The notes below the pieces were generated by a model. The model saw nothing but the letters and a program-made list of their open reading frames with translations. It had not been told where the DNA came from and searched no databases. A stretch of DNA of 64,000 nt from Noviherbaspirillum_A sp047237965 (lineage in GTDB: Bacteria; Pseudomonadota; Gammaproteobacteria; Burkholderiales; Burkholderiaceae_D), in NCBI RefSeq assembly GCF_047237965.1, contig NZ_JBDFLX010000001.1:2480001-2544000 (forward strand), written 5' to 3'. Position numbers and translations under genes: made by a program. Shown here piece after piece: positions 34,623-44,700 of the stretch. How positions within the stretch are numbered: position 1 is the stretch's first letter; every line of letters begins with the position of its first letter.

Positions 34623-37076
34623 ATGAAAAATACCCCGAAAACACTTACCCTGTCCGCCAAAACCGTCAAGCCGGCCGCGACCGCCGCGGCGCAACCCAAA
34701 GCCACGCTGGTAGAACCGCTCGATCCCGCGCAGACCGCGGCGCCGGTGACGGTGGTCAGGAAGCGTTCGCGCCTGGTGTCCCAGCCGGAAGCCGCGGCAC
34801 CCGCGCCGGTGGCGCAGGGTAATGAAGCGCCGGAGGCTGTGGCCGACGCTGGCACTGCACGTCCGGCCACCGTGAAGAAGGTGTCGGCCAAGACGGTGTC
34901 GAAGGTGGAAGCGGCCAAGCCGCAGCAGCCGGCCGCCGAGCCGCGCAGCACCGCGCCAGTGGTCAGCCAGACCACTGACGCCGCCACGCTGGCCGCGATC
35001 GACACTTCCGGCTACGTGCTGCCATCGGTGAAGGTGCCGGGCCGCCGCGGCCGCAAGCCGTCCGAGTTCACGCCGGAAAACGATGAAGTCGCGGCGCTGA
35101 ACGCCGTCGAGCGCGCCGAACTGAAAGCGGCCAGCAAGGCCAAGGACCGCAAGAAGGCGGGCAAGGACGACGACGGCGCGACCGAAGAGGAAATCCAGCA
35201 CCGCCTGCAGCAGATCCGCACCCTGATCAATCTGGGCAAGGAACGCGGCTTTTTGACCTACGCCGAGATCAACGACCATCTGCCGACCAACGTCGGCGAC
35301 GCTGAAGCGATCGAAACCATGATCGGCACCTTCAACGACATGGGCATCGCGATCTACGAGCAGGCGCCGGACGCCGAAACCCTGCTGCTGTCGGATAACG
35401 TGGCTACCGTCGCCAGCGACGATGAAGCCGAGGCCGCCGCCGCCACCGCGCTGTCGACCGTCGATTCCGACTTCGGCCGCACCACCGACCCGGTGCGCAT
35501 GTACATGCGCGAGATGGGCGCGGTGCCGCTGCTCACGCGCGACGGCGAGATCGAGATCGCCAAGCGTATCGAAGGCGGCCTGCGCGACATGATCCAGGCC
35601 ATCTCCGCCTGCCCGACCACGATTTCGGAAATCATCGCCGCCGCCGAGCGCCTGGAAAAGGATGAGATCAAGGTCGACGACATCGTCGACGACATGGTCG
35701 ACCTGTCCACCGGCGAAGATGCCGCGCCGGCCGCCGCTGTGGCAGCCGCCGGCGATGAGGAGTCGGACGACGAGGACGACGAGCTGGAAGACGAGGAAGA
35801 AGAGGAAAGCGGCGCCGCCGCCAGCGCCGGTGGCGCCTCGACCTTCTCCGGCGAACAGCTGGTCCAGCTGCGCAAGAGCGTGCTGGAGAAATTCGCCACG
35901 ATCCGTACCCAGTTCGACAAGTTGAACCGCGCCGCCGCCAAAGAAGGCTACGGCTCGCCGGCCTATGCCAAGGCACAGGAAGTGATCTCGCATGAACTGC
36001 TGGGCATGCGCTTCACCGCCAAGACCGTGGAAGCGCTGTGCGACACGCTGCGCGCCCAGGTCGATGAAGTGCGCCATATCGAGAAGCAGATCCTGGCGCT
36101 GGCCGTGGACCGCTGCAACATGCCGCGCACCCATTTCATCAAGGTCTTCCCGGGCAATGAGACCAACCTGGAATGGGTGGACGGCGAAGTCGCCGGCAAC
36201 CATCCGTACAGCGTGGTCCTGGCCCGCAACGTGCCGGCCATCAAGGAACTGCAGACCAAGCTGGTGGCGCTGCAGGAGCGCGTTGCGCTGCCGCTGCCGG
36301 AACTGCGCCGCATCAACAAGCAGATGGCGGCCGGCGAAATGCGCACCCGCCAGGCCAAGCGTGAAATGACGGTGGCCAACCTGCGCCTGGTGATCTCGAT
36401 CGCGAAGAAGTATGTGAACCGCGGCCTGCAGTTCCTGGACCTGATCCAGGAAGGCAATATCGGCCTGCTGAAGGCGGTGGACAAGTTTGAATACCGTCGC
36501 GGCTTCAAGTTCTCGACCTACGCGACCTGGTGGATCCGCCAGGCCATCACCCGTGCCATCGCCGACCAGGCGCGCACGATCCGGGTGCCTGTGCACATGA
36601 TCGAGACCATCAACAAGATGAACCGCATCTCGCGCCAGATCATGCAGGAAACCGGCAGCGAGCCGGACCTGGCAACGCTGGCCGAGAAGATGGACATGCC
36701 CGAGCACAAGATCCGCGAAGTGATGAAGATCGCCAAGGAGCCGATCTCGATGGAAACCCCGATGGGCGAGGATGGCGACACCCAGCTGGGCGACTTCATC
36801 GAGGACAACAACACGCTGGCCCCGGTGGACGCGGCGCTGCATGCCTCGATGCGCAATGCGGTCAAGGAAGTGCTGGACTCGCTCACGCCGCGCGAAGCCA
36901 AGGTGCTGCGCATGCGCTATGGCGTGGAAATGTCGACCGACTACACGCTCGAAGAAGTGGGCAAGCAGTTCGACGTGACCCGCGAGCGCATTCGCCAGAT
37001 CGAGGCCAAGGCGATGAACAAGCTGCGCCATCCGTCGCGTTCGGACACGCTGAAGACCTTCCTGGAAAACATCTGA
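34623..37076 (+). CDS. rpoD: RNA polymerase primary sigma factor RpoD (sigma-70)
   Basis: The 817-residue protein has a long Ala/Pro/Lys-rich N-terminal extension (about residues 1-165) ahead of region 1.1, region 1.2 (DPVRMYMREMGAVPLLTRDG), a strongly acidic insert in the non-conserved region (DEESDDEDDELEDEEEEES), region 2 (FLDLIQEGNIGLLKAVDKFE, YATWWIRQAITRAIADQART), region 3 and region 4.2 (EEVGKQFDVTRERIRQIEAK). It directs housekeeping transcription. E. coli RpoD has 613 residues; the excess is in the N-terminus and the acidic insert. No strong Shine-Dalgarno sequence is seen. A terminator follows. Confidence 0.97.
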   Translation: MKNTPKTLTLSAKTVKPAATAAAQPKATLVEPLDPAQTAAPVTVVRKRSRLVSQPEAAAPAPVAQGNEAPEAVADAGTARPATVKKVSAKTVSKVEAAKPQQPAAEPRSTAPVVSQTTDAATLAAIDTSGYVLPSVKVPGRRGRKPSEFTPENDEVAALNAVERAELKAASKAKDRKKAGKDDDGATEEEIQHRLQQIRTLINLGKERGFLTYAEINDHLPTNVGDAEAIETMIGTFNDMGIAIYEQAPDAETLLLSDNVATVASDDEAEAAAATALSTVDSDFGRTTDPVRMYMREMGAVPLLTRDGEIEIAKRIEGGLRDMIQAISACPTTISEIIAAAERLEKDEIKVDDIVDDMVDLSTGEDAAPAAAVAAAGDEESDDEDDELEDEEEEESGAAASAGGASTFSGEQLVQLRKSVLEKFATIRTQFDKLNRAAAKEGYGSPAYAKAQEVISHELLGMRFTAKTVEALCDTLRAQVDEVRHIEKQILALAVDRCNMPRTHFIKVFPGNETNLEWVDGEVAGNHPYSVVLARNVPAIKELQTKLVALQERVALPLPELRRINKQMAAGEMRTRQAKREMTVANLRLVISIAKKYVNRGLQFLDLIQEGNIGLLKAVDKFEYRRGFKFSTYATWWIRQAITRAIADQARTIRVPVHMIETINKMNRISRQIMQETGSEPDLATLAEKMDMPEHKIREVMKIAKEPISMETPMGEDGDTQLGDFIEDNNTLAPVDAALHASMRNAVKEVLDSLTPREAKVLRMRYGVEMSTDYTLEEVGKQFDVTRERIRQIEAKAMNKLRHPSRSDTLKTFLENI

Positions 37077-37097
37077 CCGGGTTCGGGCACAAGCACC

Positions 37098-37122
37098 AAA
37101 GCCGCCGCAGGGCGGCTTTTTT
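37098..37122 (+). terminator. Rho-independent terminator of rpoD
   Basis: Stem GCCGCC/GGCGGC with a 4-nt loop, extended by AA at the 5' side, followed by six Ts. Confidence 0.9.
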
Positions 37123-37235
37123 CATTCTGCTTCCTGGCGTGGCAGGCAAGCGTAACGGGCCTGCGCCGGGGCTAGTTCGTCAGCCGCAAACCTGCTCGCC
37201 GGCAATGGCTAAACAGGGCTTCGCGTTCGGCCGCG

Positions 37236-38042
37236 TCACGCGCATGGCAATGCGCGCCAGACGATGTCGCCGGTCCAGAGCAGGCTGATGAACTGCGGAT
37301 GCGCCAGGTGCAGCCCGGCCGCCAGCACGAGAAGCAGCAGCCCCAGTATCCATGCCGGCAAACTGGCATCGGCCGTATGCATCCGGATCTGGCCATGCGG
37401 CTTCCGGCGCTCCCGCATCAGGGCGGCGATGCGGGCCAGCAGTTCGGCGAGATTGCCGCCGGTGTCGCGCTGGATCAGCACCGCCACCACGAAGCAGCCA
37501 ATATCGCCGCCGGGATTGCGCAGCGCCATGCGGCGCAGCGAGTCGGCCAGCGATGCGCCGCATTCCACCTCGCCGACCAGGATGCGAAACTCGTCCGCCA
37601 GCGGCGACACGCTGTCGTCGGCTACCAGCCGCAGGGCCGATGGCAGCGCATGGCCGGCGCGCAGCGCACGGCACAGCAAGTCCAGCGCAGCGGGCAACTG
37701 CGCTTCCATCCGCGCCAGGCGCTTGCGCCGACGGTGCAGCGCAAGCAGCGAGGGCAGCGCGGCCGGGCCCAACTCCGGCAGCAGGAAAGGCGCAAACCTG
37801 ATGCACGCGCCAACCTGCGCCAACAGCGTTTCGACCGCGCCGGCAAAGGCAAGGCGCGACGGCCACTGCCACAGCACCGGCCCGCTCTGCGTGGCGATGA
37901 GGCCCGACCGGCCGACATCGCGCAAACGCTCCGATGGCCGCAAGGCGTCGTCCAGCATCGCCAGGCTGATGCGCAGTCCTTCAATGAGCATCAGCACCAC
38001 GATGAAGACCGTCAGTGCCAGAACCAGATCGTTATTGCTCAT
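37236..38042 (-). CDS. Orphan TadB/type II secretion F-domain protein, C-terminally truncated
   Basis: The 268-residue protein has an N-terminal helix (LVLALTVFIVVLMLIEGL), a cytoplasmic T2SSF domain (about residues 110-215, LPAALDLLCRALRAGHALPSAL and FVVAVLIQRDTGGNLAELLA) and one late helix (AWILGLLLLVLAAGLHLAH). Typical TadB proteins continue with a final helix and a basic tail; here the protein stops soon after FISLLWTGDI. No other tad, cpa or flp gene is in the window. It looks like a relic of a pilus locus, though expression cannot be excluded. Confidence 0.7.
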   Translation of the reverse strand: MSNNDLVLALTVFIVVLMLIEGLRISLAMLDDALRPSERLRDVGRSGLIATQSGPVLWQWPSRLAFAGAVETLLAQVGACIRFAPFLLPELGPAALPSLLALHRRRKRLARMEAQLPAALDLLCRALRAGHALPSALRLVADDSVSPLADEFRILVGEVECGASLADSLRRMALRNPGGDIGCFVVAVLIQRDTGGNLAELLARIAALMRERRKPHGQIRMHTADASLPAWILGLLLLVLAAGLHLAHPQFISLLWTGDIVWRALPCA

Positions 38043-38615
38043 GCATTCTCCCGCGGCGCAGCGGCGATCGGCCCGGCCCGCAAGGCCAGGCGCCGCATGC
38101 CTTCCAGGCGCCTTGATGCACAGTCCGGACTGTCGGCATGGACGGCAACCATGGAGCCGCCATGTCCTGTGCGCGTCGCCCGCGGCATGGCCGACGCCTC
38201 GCCGCCTGCCCTATCGCCCATGCTTGTTCCGCAATCGCCGCTCGTGAGCGCCCATTCTTTCGACCGGACAGCAAAAGCGTGGCACGCGGCGCGCGGGCGG
38301 AAAGACCAGAACAGGCAGGCGACAAGATGGCGATCGACGTTGCATCAATATCCTTTCATCGGGCTGGCAGACAAGGCAGTTGCAGGACAGAAGGCGCCAG
38401 TGTGTGCATCCGCTCCAACGCGGACTTGAGAAAGGACAAGGTGTTTCGCACAGTTGATGTACCGCTAGGTCTACTGATCGATAAGCAGCAAGGCGAGCCT
38501 GCCAAGGGCGAAGGACGCGAAGGACGGCGGCTTCGATACAACAAGCGCAAGGTTGGCATCACAGGCATCGCTGGCATGCCTTGCCCACGAAGCACCGCCT
38601 GGAAGCACGCCGTAT
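38043..38615. other. Gene-free stretch between the tadB relic and the ATPase gene
   Basis: About 570 bp with several short frames but none with a start, ribosome site and recognisable product. It may contain decayed remains of a larger tad locus; I could not identify any. Confidence 0.5.
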
Positions 38616-39167
38616 CTATGCAACGGACTTTCCCTGGTCCAGCATCTTCAGCACGAAATCGCACCGCTCATCGGGGCTCGCCAGCGGCATCTCCACCACC
38701 TCATATCCGCACCGCCGATACCAGGCGCACAGCATCCTGAAAACCTCGATGGCGTCGGCAAAGGTCTGGTCGCGTTCGGCATCGGTGCAATAGATAGCCT
38801 CCCATGGCGGGAACATGAAGACCTGGGGATGATAGGCAAAGCGCCCCGCGAGCGCCTCGATCCTGCGACGCTCCAACGGCGCGGCCTGGTCAAGCATGCA
38901 CATGGCATCCGGCATGGCGCGATCGAAGAAAACCGGACCGGGCGCGGTCAACGCCTTCCGGAAATTGTCGATATCCCGCCGCATCACCTCTGCCGCGAAC
39001 TCGCGTGGCGCAGGCCGCGGCGGCAACTTGCGGGCAAGACGCTCCCTGATGATCGCCCGCGCGCTTTCCTCCAGCACGCAATGGCCGCGCGCCGCCAGGA
39101 TGTCCAGCAAGGTCGTCTTGCCGGCGCCCGGCGCGCCGGAGAAGATGATGCGCCGCGCCTGCGTCAT
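38616..39167 (-). CDS. AAA_28-type P-loop ATPase/kinase
   Basis: The 183-residue protein has a Walker A loop FSGAPGAGKTTLLDILAARG near the N-terminus, a conserved VLEESARAIIRERL block and a FFDRAMPDAMCMLDQA Walker B-like region, with a WEAIYCTDAERDQTF segment late on. This is the AAA_28 family of small predicted nucleoside-triphosphate-dependent kinases. It follows the phosphotransferase gene by 13 bp and is likely co-transcribed. The substrate is unknown. Confidence 0.85.
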   Translation of the reverse strand: MTQARRIIFSGAPGAGKTTLLDILAARGHCVLEESARAIIRERLARKLPPRPAPREFAAEVMRRDIDNFRKALTAPGPVFFDRAMPDAMCMLDQAAPLERRRIEALAGRFAYHPQVFMFPPWEAIYCTDAERDQTFADAIEVFRMLCAWYRRCGYEVVEMPLASPDERCDFVLKMLDQGKSVA

Positions 39168-39180
39168 TGCAGCGCACCGC

Positions 39181-40071
39181 TCACTGGGCTGCGAGCAATT
39201 CCCGAATCACCTTCCATGGCTTGCTCCATTCCTCTGCGTTGGTCTTCACGAACCCGGCGGCGACGATCATGGCTTTCCACAAGGCCCATGCACGCGCACG
39301 CAACCATGTGGCAGCGTCCAATGCGAGTTCTTCCTGAAATACTTTCCGGCTGCTCCCCTCGAACAGCGTCCATGCGATGACTGCGTCGCATGCCGGGTCT
39401 CCCGTCGTCATTTGGCCAAAATCGATGACGGCATGCAGTTGGCCTTGACGCACCAGCAAATTCCCGACGCTGATATCGCCATGTACCCACACTGGCTCCG
39501 CGTTCCAGGCGCTGGCAAGTCCTGCCTGCCAGATCCGGGTCGCGGCATCATTGTCAATGTGTCTCCCCAAAGCGGCGATGGCCTGTCTGGTCTCCCTATC
39601 GTAGACAACAAGTCTGCCTCCGCGGTGGAAACTGTGCAATCCCGGCGCGGGTCCCCCGGAAGCGTCGATACGCCGCAAGGCAAGGAGAAACCGGGCAAGA
39701 CTTGCCGCAAATTCATCCATATCCGCAATGCTGCCTCGACCAGCGGTATCGCCTTCTATCCAGCCATACACGGACCAATGCCATGGATAAGCCCGCCCGG
39801 GGCTTCCCATGGCCAGGGGCCTGGGTATGGCAAGAGGCAACAAGGGCGCCAGCTGCGGCAGCCATCGATGCTCCTTTTTCACCTGCTGCGCATAGGCGGC
39901 GCCACTGGGCATCCGGACCAGCATGTGTCGCCCGAGACGGAAGGTGCGATTATCCCAGCCGCTGCGGGGGCCAAGCTCAAGCGGCAGTCCGGCCCAGTGC
40001 GGAAACTGGTCAGCGACCAGGCTGCGCGCCAGCGCAGCGTCGATCATTGGAGGTGGATTTTTTTCTTGCAT
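39181..40071 (-). CDS. Aminoglycoside phosphotransferase (APH) family kinase
   Basis: The 296-residue protein has the APH/choline-kinase fold: GPRSGWDNRTFRLGRHMLVR with the ATP-binding lysine region, Brenner's motif VWVHGDISVGNLL with the catalytic Asp, and VIDFGQMTTGDPACD with the metal-binding Asp. Such kinases phosphorylate antibiotics or small metabolites, and chromosomal members often have unknown targets. It starts at 40071 and is divergent from the ABC-F gene. Confidence 0.88.
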   Translation of the reverse strand: MQEKNPPPMIDAALARSLVADQFPHWAGLPLELGPRSGWDNRTFRLGRHMLVRMPSGAAYAQQVKKEHRWLPQLAPLLPLAIPRPLAMGSPGRAYPWHWSVYGWIEGDTAGRGSIADMDEFAASLARFLLALRRIDASGGPAPGLHSFHRGGRLVVYDRETRQAIAALGRHIDNDAATRIWQAGLASAWNAEPVWVHGDISVGNLLVRQGQLHAVIDFGQMTTGDPACDAVIAWTLFEGSSRKVFQEELALDAATWLRARAWALWKAMIVAAGFVKTNAEEWSKPWKVIRELLAAQ

Positions 40072-40317
40072 GGCGTGGATTTGCAGTTGGAAATCAATGA
40101 GTCACTGCGCATGCTCCCACGTCGCTTTTTTCCTTGTTCATCCAAGGATCCGCGATCGAAAAGCGGTTACGAAGAATGACGTTACCCTCGGATCAACCCT
40201 TCTTCCGCCCATCCTGTCGAATCATGAAGCTCTTCCTCTGAAACCAATCCACATCAAGTCCGCCATGCGCGCGCGATCCACGCCGGCGTGTATTTTCTCT
40301 GGTTCCAGGAGGTTTGC

Positions 40318-41739
40318 ATGATTCACATGCCTGTTCATATTCAGGGGCTCGGCTTGTCCTTCCATGACAAGGTGTGCTTCGATGACTTCAGTTGCACGAT
40401 CCACTATGGCGACCGCATTGCCATCGTCGGCAGGAATGGCAGCGGAAAGTCGAGTTTGCTGCACCGCCTGAAGCAAGGCCTTGCCGGCGCCGATCCCGAT
40501 ATCCGGCACGCTGCGGATATCGCCTGCGCCCACGTGCCGCAGGTCATTGCCGATTTCGACACCCAAAGCGGCGGCGAGAGATTGAATGCCTGCCTGAGCC
40601 AGGCGCTTGCCGCCAAACCCAACATGCTGCTGCTGGACGAACCCAGCAACCATCTCGATCAACGCCATCGTCGCTCCCTGATGCGATGCCTGCAGAACTG
40701 GCGCGGCACCCTGCTTCTGGCTTCCCATGATCCCGAACTGATAGGGCAATGCACCGATATCGTGTGGCACATCGAGGATGCAAAAATGCAGGTTTTTCGT
40801 GGCGACTATCTGCATTACCTGCAGGAGCGGCGCGATAGGCAAGAAGCCATCGCGCATGCATTACGGCTTGTCGACCGCGAGAGAGATGCTGCGCATGAGG
40901 CACTGATGCGTGAACAGCAACGGGCGGCAAAGAGCAAGCGGCGCGGAGAAAAAAGCATAGACCAGCGCAAATGGCCTACCGTGGTCAGCAAGAGCAAGAC
41001 GGCGCGCGCCGTGGAGACGCCGGGCCGCAAGCAGGCTGCCATTCAGGACAGGCGCAATGCGCTCGCGGAAGAGCGCCGCGCACTGCGCCTGCCCGAAGCA
41101 ATCAGGCCAAGCTTTTCCTTTGGCGCAGCAGCGCAAGGCGAAAAAACCCTGGTGGCCATCCGGCGGGGAAGCGCCGGCTACGAGGAGCACGCGCCCATCG
41201 TGCGGGAACTTGCGCTGACGCTGGGATCACGCGACCGCCTGGCATTGAAGGGAGACAATGGCAGCGGCAAGACAACCCTGTTGCGCGCCATGCTGGACGA
41301 TCCCAAGTTGTGGCGTACAGGCGACTGGATGCTGCCACGGCCAGAGGACATGGCAGTTCTTGATCAGCATTACGCCATGCTGGCGCCGCGACAAACAGCG
41401 CTGGAAACGATCTCTTCCCTGCGGCCGGCATGGCCGGAGGCACAGGTGCGGCGCCATCTCGCGGATTATCTGTTTCGCACCAATGCGCAAGTGCGCACGC
41501 CGGTTGCGCTCCTGTCTGGCGGTGAAAAGGCCCGTCTCTGCATGGCCCGCATTGGCGCCTCGACACCACGGCTCATCATTCTCGATGAGCCAGGCAACAA
41601 TCTCGATCTGGAAACCCGCAATCACCTGATACAGGTGCTGCAGGCCTTTCCGGGTGCGATGATCCTGATCTCGCATGACGAAGCGTTTCTTCAGGAAGTC
41701 GGCATCACCGACACCCTCGAGCTCGCCAAAGCCAGGTAA
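40318..41739 (+). CDS. ABC-F family ATPase
   Basis: The 473-residue protein has two ABC domains without membrane segments. Domain 1 has IVGRNGSGKSSLLHRLKQGL, TQSGGERLNACLSQAL and LLLDEPSNHLD; domain 2 has LKGDNGSGKTTLLRAMLD, LLSGGEKARLCMARI and LDEPGNNLDLE. A basic helical linker (about residues 175-260) is the position of the P-site tRNA interaction motif. ABC-F proteins act on ribosomes in translation or antibiotic resistance; this one cannot be assigned to a resistance class. AGGAGG lies directly upstream of the ATG at 40318. Confidence 0.92.
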   Translation: MIHMPVHIQGLGLSFHDKVCFDDFSCTIHYGDRIAIVGRNGSGKSSLLHRLKQGLAGADPDIRHAADIACAHVPQVIADFDTQSGGERLNACLSQALAAKPNMLLLDEPSNHLDQRHRRSLMRCLQNWRGTLLLASHDPELIGQCTDIVWHIEDAKMQVFRGDYLHYLQERRDRQEAIAHALRLVDRERDAAHEALMREQQRAAKSKRRGEKSIDQRKWPTVVSKSKTARAVETPGRKQAAIQDRRNALAEERRALRLPEAIRPSFSFGAAAQGEKTLVAIRRGSAGYEEHAPIVRELALTLGSRDRLALKGDNGSGKTTLLRAMLDDPKLWRTGDWMLPRPEDMAVLDQHYAMLAPRQTALETISSLRPAWPEAQVRRHLADYLFRTNAQVRTPVALLSGGEKARLCMARIGASTPRLIILDEPGNNLDLETRNHLIQVLQAFPGAMILISHDEAFLQEVGITDTLELAKAR

Positions 41740-41776
41740 GAAGGCAGGCCGTTTTGGTCCGCCCAGGCGGCGCGGC

Positions 41777-44700
41777 TCAGTACTCCACTGCCGCGCTGCG
41801 CGCCCCCAGCCTGTCAAACAACGACTGCTTCAGCGCATCGGCCGGCGCCACGCGCCATTCATCCGGCCACTGCACCTCGCAATCGATGCCGTGCCGGGTA
41901 TAGCGCATTGCCAGCGGCAGGCCCTGCTCCGAGCGGAACTGCGACAGGATGGCCTTGATCTGCGCGGGGTCGGTGCTGTCGGTCATCGAGAACGCAAACT
42001 TCTTGCCGAACTGGATGCGCGCAGTGGCGATGTCCATCGCCTTTTCCGCGGTGATGCGCAGGCCGCCGGAAAAACGGTCTTCCGACACCTTGCCCTGCAC
42101 CGCCAGGAACTCGTCTTCCTTGAACAGGTGCCGGTTGGCGTCGAACACTTCGTTGTAGACCGTGACTTCCACCGCCGCGCTGCCATCGTCGAGCAGCACG
42201 ATGACCATCTTGCCGCGCTGTGTCATCTGCACCCGCAGGCCGGCGATGATGCCGGCCATCAGCCGCGGCTCACGCGATGGCGACAGGTCGGACAGCCGGG
42301 TGCGGGCAAACTTGCGCGCTTCCTCGGCATAGGCATTGAACAGATGGCCAGACAGGTAAAAGCCGAGCGCGGTCTTTTCCTCGGTCAGCTTCTGCTTCTC
42401 GGTCCAGGGCGGCGCCTTCACATACTCGGGTGGCGCCACCATGTCGCTGTGGTCGCCGCCAAACAGGCTGACCTGGTTGGCCGAGGCTTCCGCCTGTTCC
42501 GCGCATTCCATGGCAAAGCCGACCGAGGCCAGCAGGATGCCGCGGTCAACCTCGAAGCTGTCGAAGGCGCCGGCACGGATCAGCGACTCGATGGTGCGGC
42601 GGTTGATCTGCTTCTTGTCCACCCGCTTGCAGAAGTCGAACAGGTCGGTGAAGGGGCCGTCGCGGCGGGCCGCGAGAATGGCCTCGATCGCGCCCTGGCC
42701 CGAGCCCTTGACCGCGCCCAGGCCATAGCGAATCTCCTTGACCTTCTTCTTGCTAACGCTGGGCGGCTCGCCGACCGGCATGAAGCGGTAGTCCGACTGG
42801 TTGATGTCGGGCGGCAGCAGCGTCAGGCCGCAGATGTCCACCGCGTCCTCCACCAGGATCTTGATCTTGTCGGTGTCATCCATGGCCAACGACAAGTTGG
42901 CGGCCATGAAGGCGGCCGGATGATGGGCTTTCAGGTAGGCGGTGTAATACGACAGCAGCGCATAGGCCGCCGCATGCGACTTGTTGAAGCCGTAGCCGGC
43001 GAACTTCTCCATCAGGTCGAAAATCTCGTCGGCCTTTTCCTGGGACAGGCCGTTCTTGGCCGCGCCCTCGCGGAAGATCTGGCGATGCTGCGCCATTTCC
43101 TCGGCCTTCTTCTTGCCCATTGCTCGCCGCAGCAGGTCGGCGCCGCCGAGCGAATAGCCGCCGATCACCTGGGCCATCTGCATCACCTGCTCCTGATACA
43201 CCATGATGCCGTAGGTCTCGGACAGGATGCCCTCGGTGCGCGGGTCGGGATAGTCGAAACGCTCGCCGTGCTTCCTCTTGCAGAAGTCGGGGATCAGGTC
43301 CATCGGGCCGGGCCGGTACAGCGCCACCAGCGCGATGATGTCCTCGAAGCGGTCGGGCCTTGCATCCTTCAGCATGCCCTGCATGCCGCGGCTTTCAAGC
43401 TGGAACACGGCCACCGTCTTGGCCTTGGTCAGCAGCTCGTAGGAAGCGCGGTCGTTCAGGGGCAGCTTGTCCAGGCTGAACTCGGCCATCGCCGGATCGA
43501 GCTGGCGAATGTAGCGCACCGCGCGGTCGAGGATGGTCAGCGTGGTCAGGCCCAGGAAGTCGAACTTCACCAGCCCCACGGCTTCGACGTCGTCCTTGTC
43601 GTACTGAGACACCACGCCGGCGTCGCCGCCCTGGGTGTAGAGCGGGCAGAAGTCGGTGAGCTTGCCGGGCGCGATCAGCACGCCGCCTGCGTGCATGCCG
43701 ATGTTGCGGGCGATGCCTTCGACCTGCTGCGCCAGGTCCAGCAGCTGCTTGACCTCCTCTTCCTTCTCCATCCGCTCCTTCAGCAGCGGCTCTTCCTCGA
43801 TCGCGTCGGCGATGGTGACGAGCTTGCCGGGCTTGAACGGAATCAGCTTGGAGATGCCGTCGCAGAAGTTGTAGCCCATGTCGAGCACGCGGCCGACGTC
43901 ACGCACCGCGCCCTTGGCGGCCATGGTGCCGAAGGTGGCGATCTGCGACACCGCTTCGCGGCCGTAGCGATCCTTCACGTATTGAATAACGCGGTCGCGA
44001 CCTTCCTGGCAGAAGTCGATATCGAAGTCGGGCATCGATACCCGTTCTGGATTCAGGAAGCGCTCGAACAGCAGGTTGTAGGCCAGCGGGTCGAGGTCTG
44101 TGATGGACAGCGCATAGGCCACCAGCGAACCGGCGCCCGAACCGCGGCCCGGTCCGACGGGCACGCCGTTGTTCTTGGCCCACTGGATGAAGTCGGCCAC
44201 GATCAGGAAGTAGCCGGGGAAGCCCATCTTGATGATGGTGTCGGTCTCGAACTTCAGCCGCTCCTCATAGCGCGGCCGCTTCTGCTCGCGCACCGCCTCG
44301 TCGGGAAACAGGTGCAGCAGGCGCTCTTCCAGGCCGCGCTTGGCCTCGGCCACCAGGAAGTCGTCGATGGTCATGCCGTCCGGCGTCGGGAAGTTGGGCA
44401 GCTTGGGCTTGCCCAATTCGAGCACCAGGTTGCAGCGGCGCGCGATCTCGATGCTGTTGGCGAGCGCGCCCGGCAGGTCGGCGAACAGCTCGGCCATCTC
44501 GGCCTGGGTCTTGAACGCCTGCTGCTCGTTGAAACGCTTGGCGCGGCGCGGATTGGCCAGGATCTCGCCTTCGGCGATGCAGGTGCGCGCCTCGTGCGCG
44601 ACGAATTCCTCGGCCGACAGGAATTGCACCGGATGCGTCGCCACCACCGGCAATTGCAGCCTGGCCGCCAAGGCCACCGACTGCCGCACCTGCTGCTCCA

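Noticed and set aside
34554..37031. Long minus-strand frame across rpoD
   Set aside because: Composition is typical of an antisense GC-rich shadow; rpoD on the plus strand is unambiguous.
38032..38325. Small frame next to the tadB relic
   Set aside because: No TadA/TadC similarity could be seen; Arg/Pro/Ala-rich composition suggests a chance frame.
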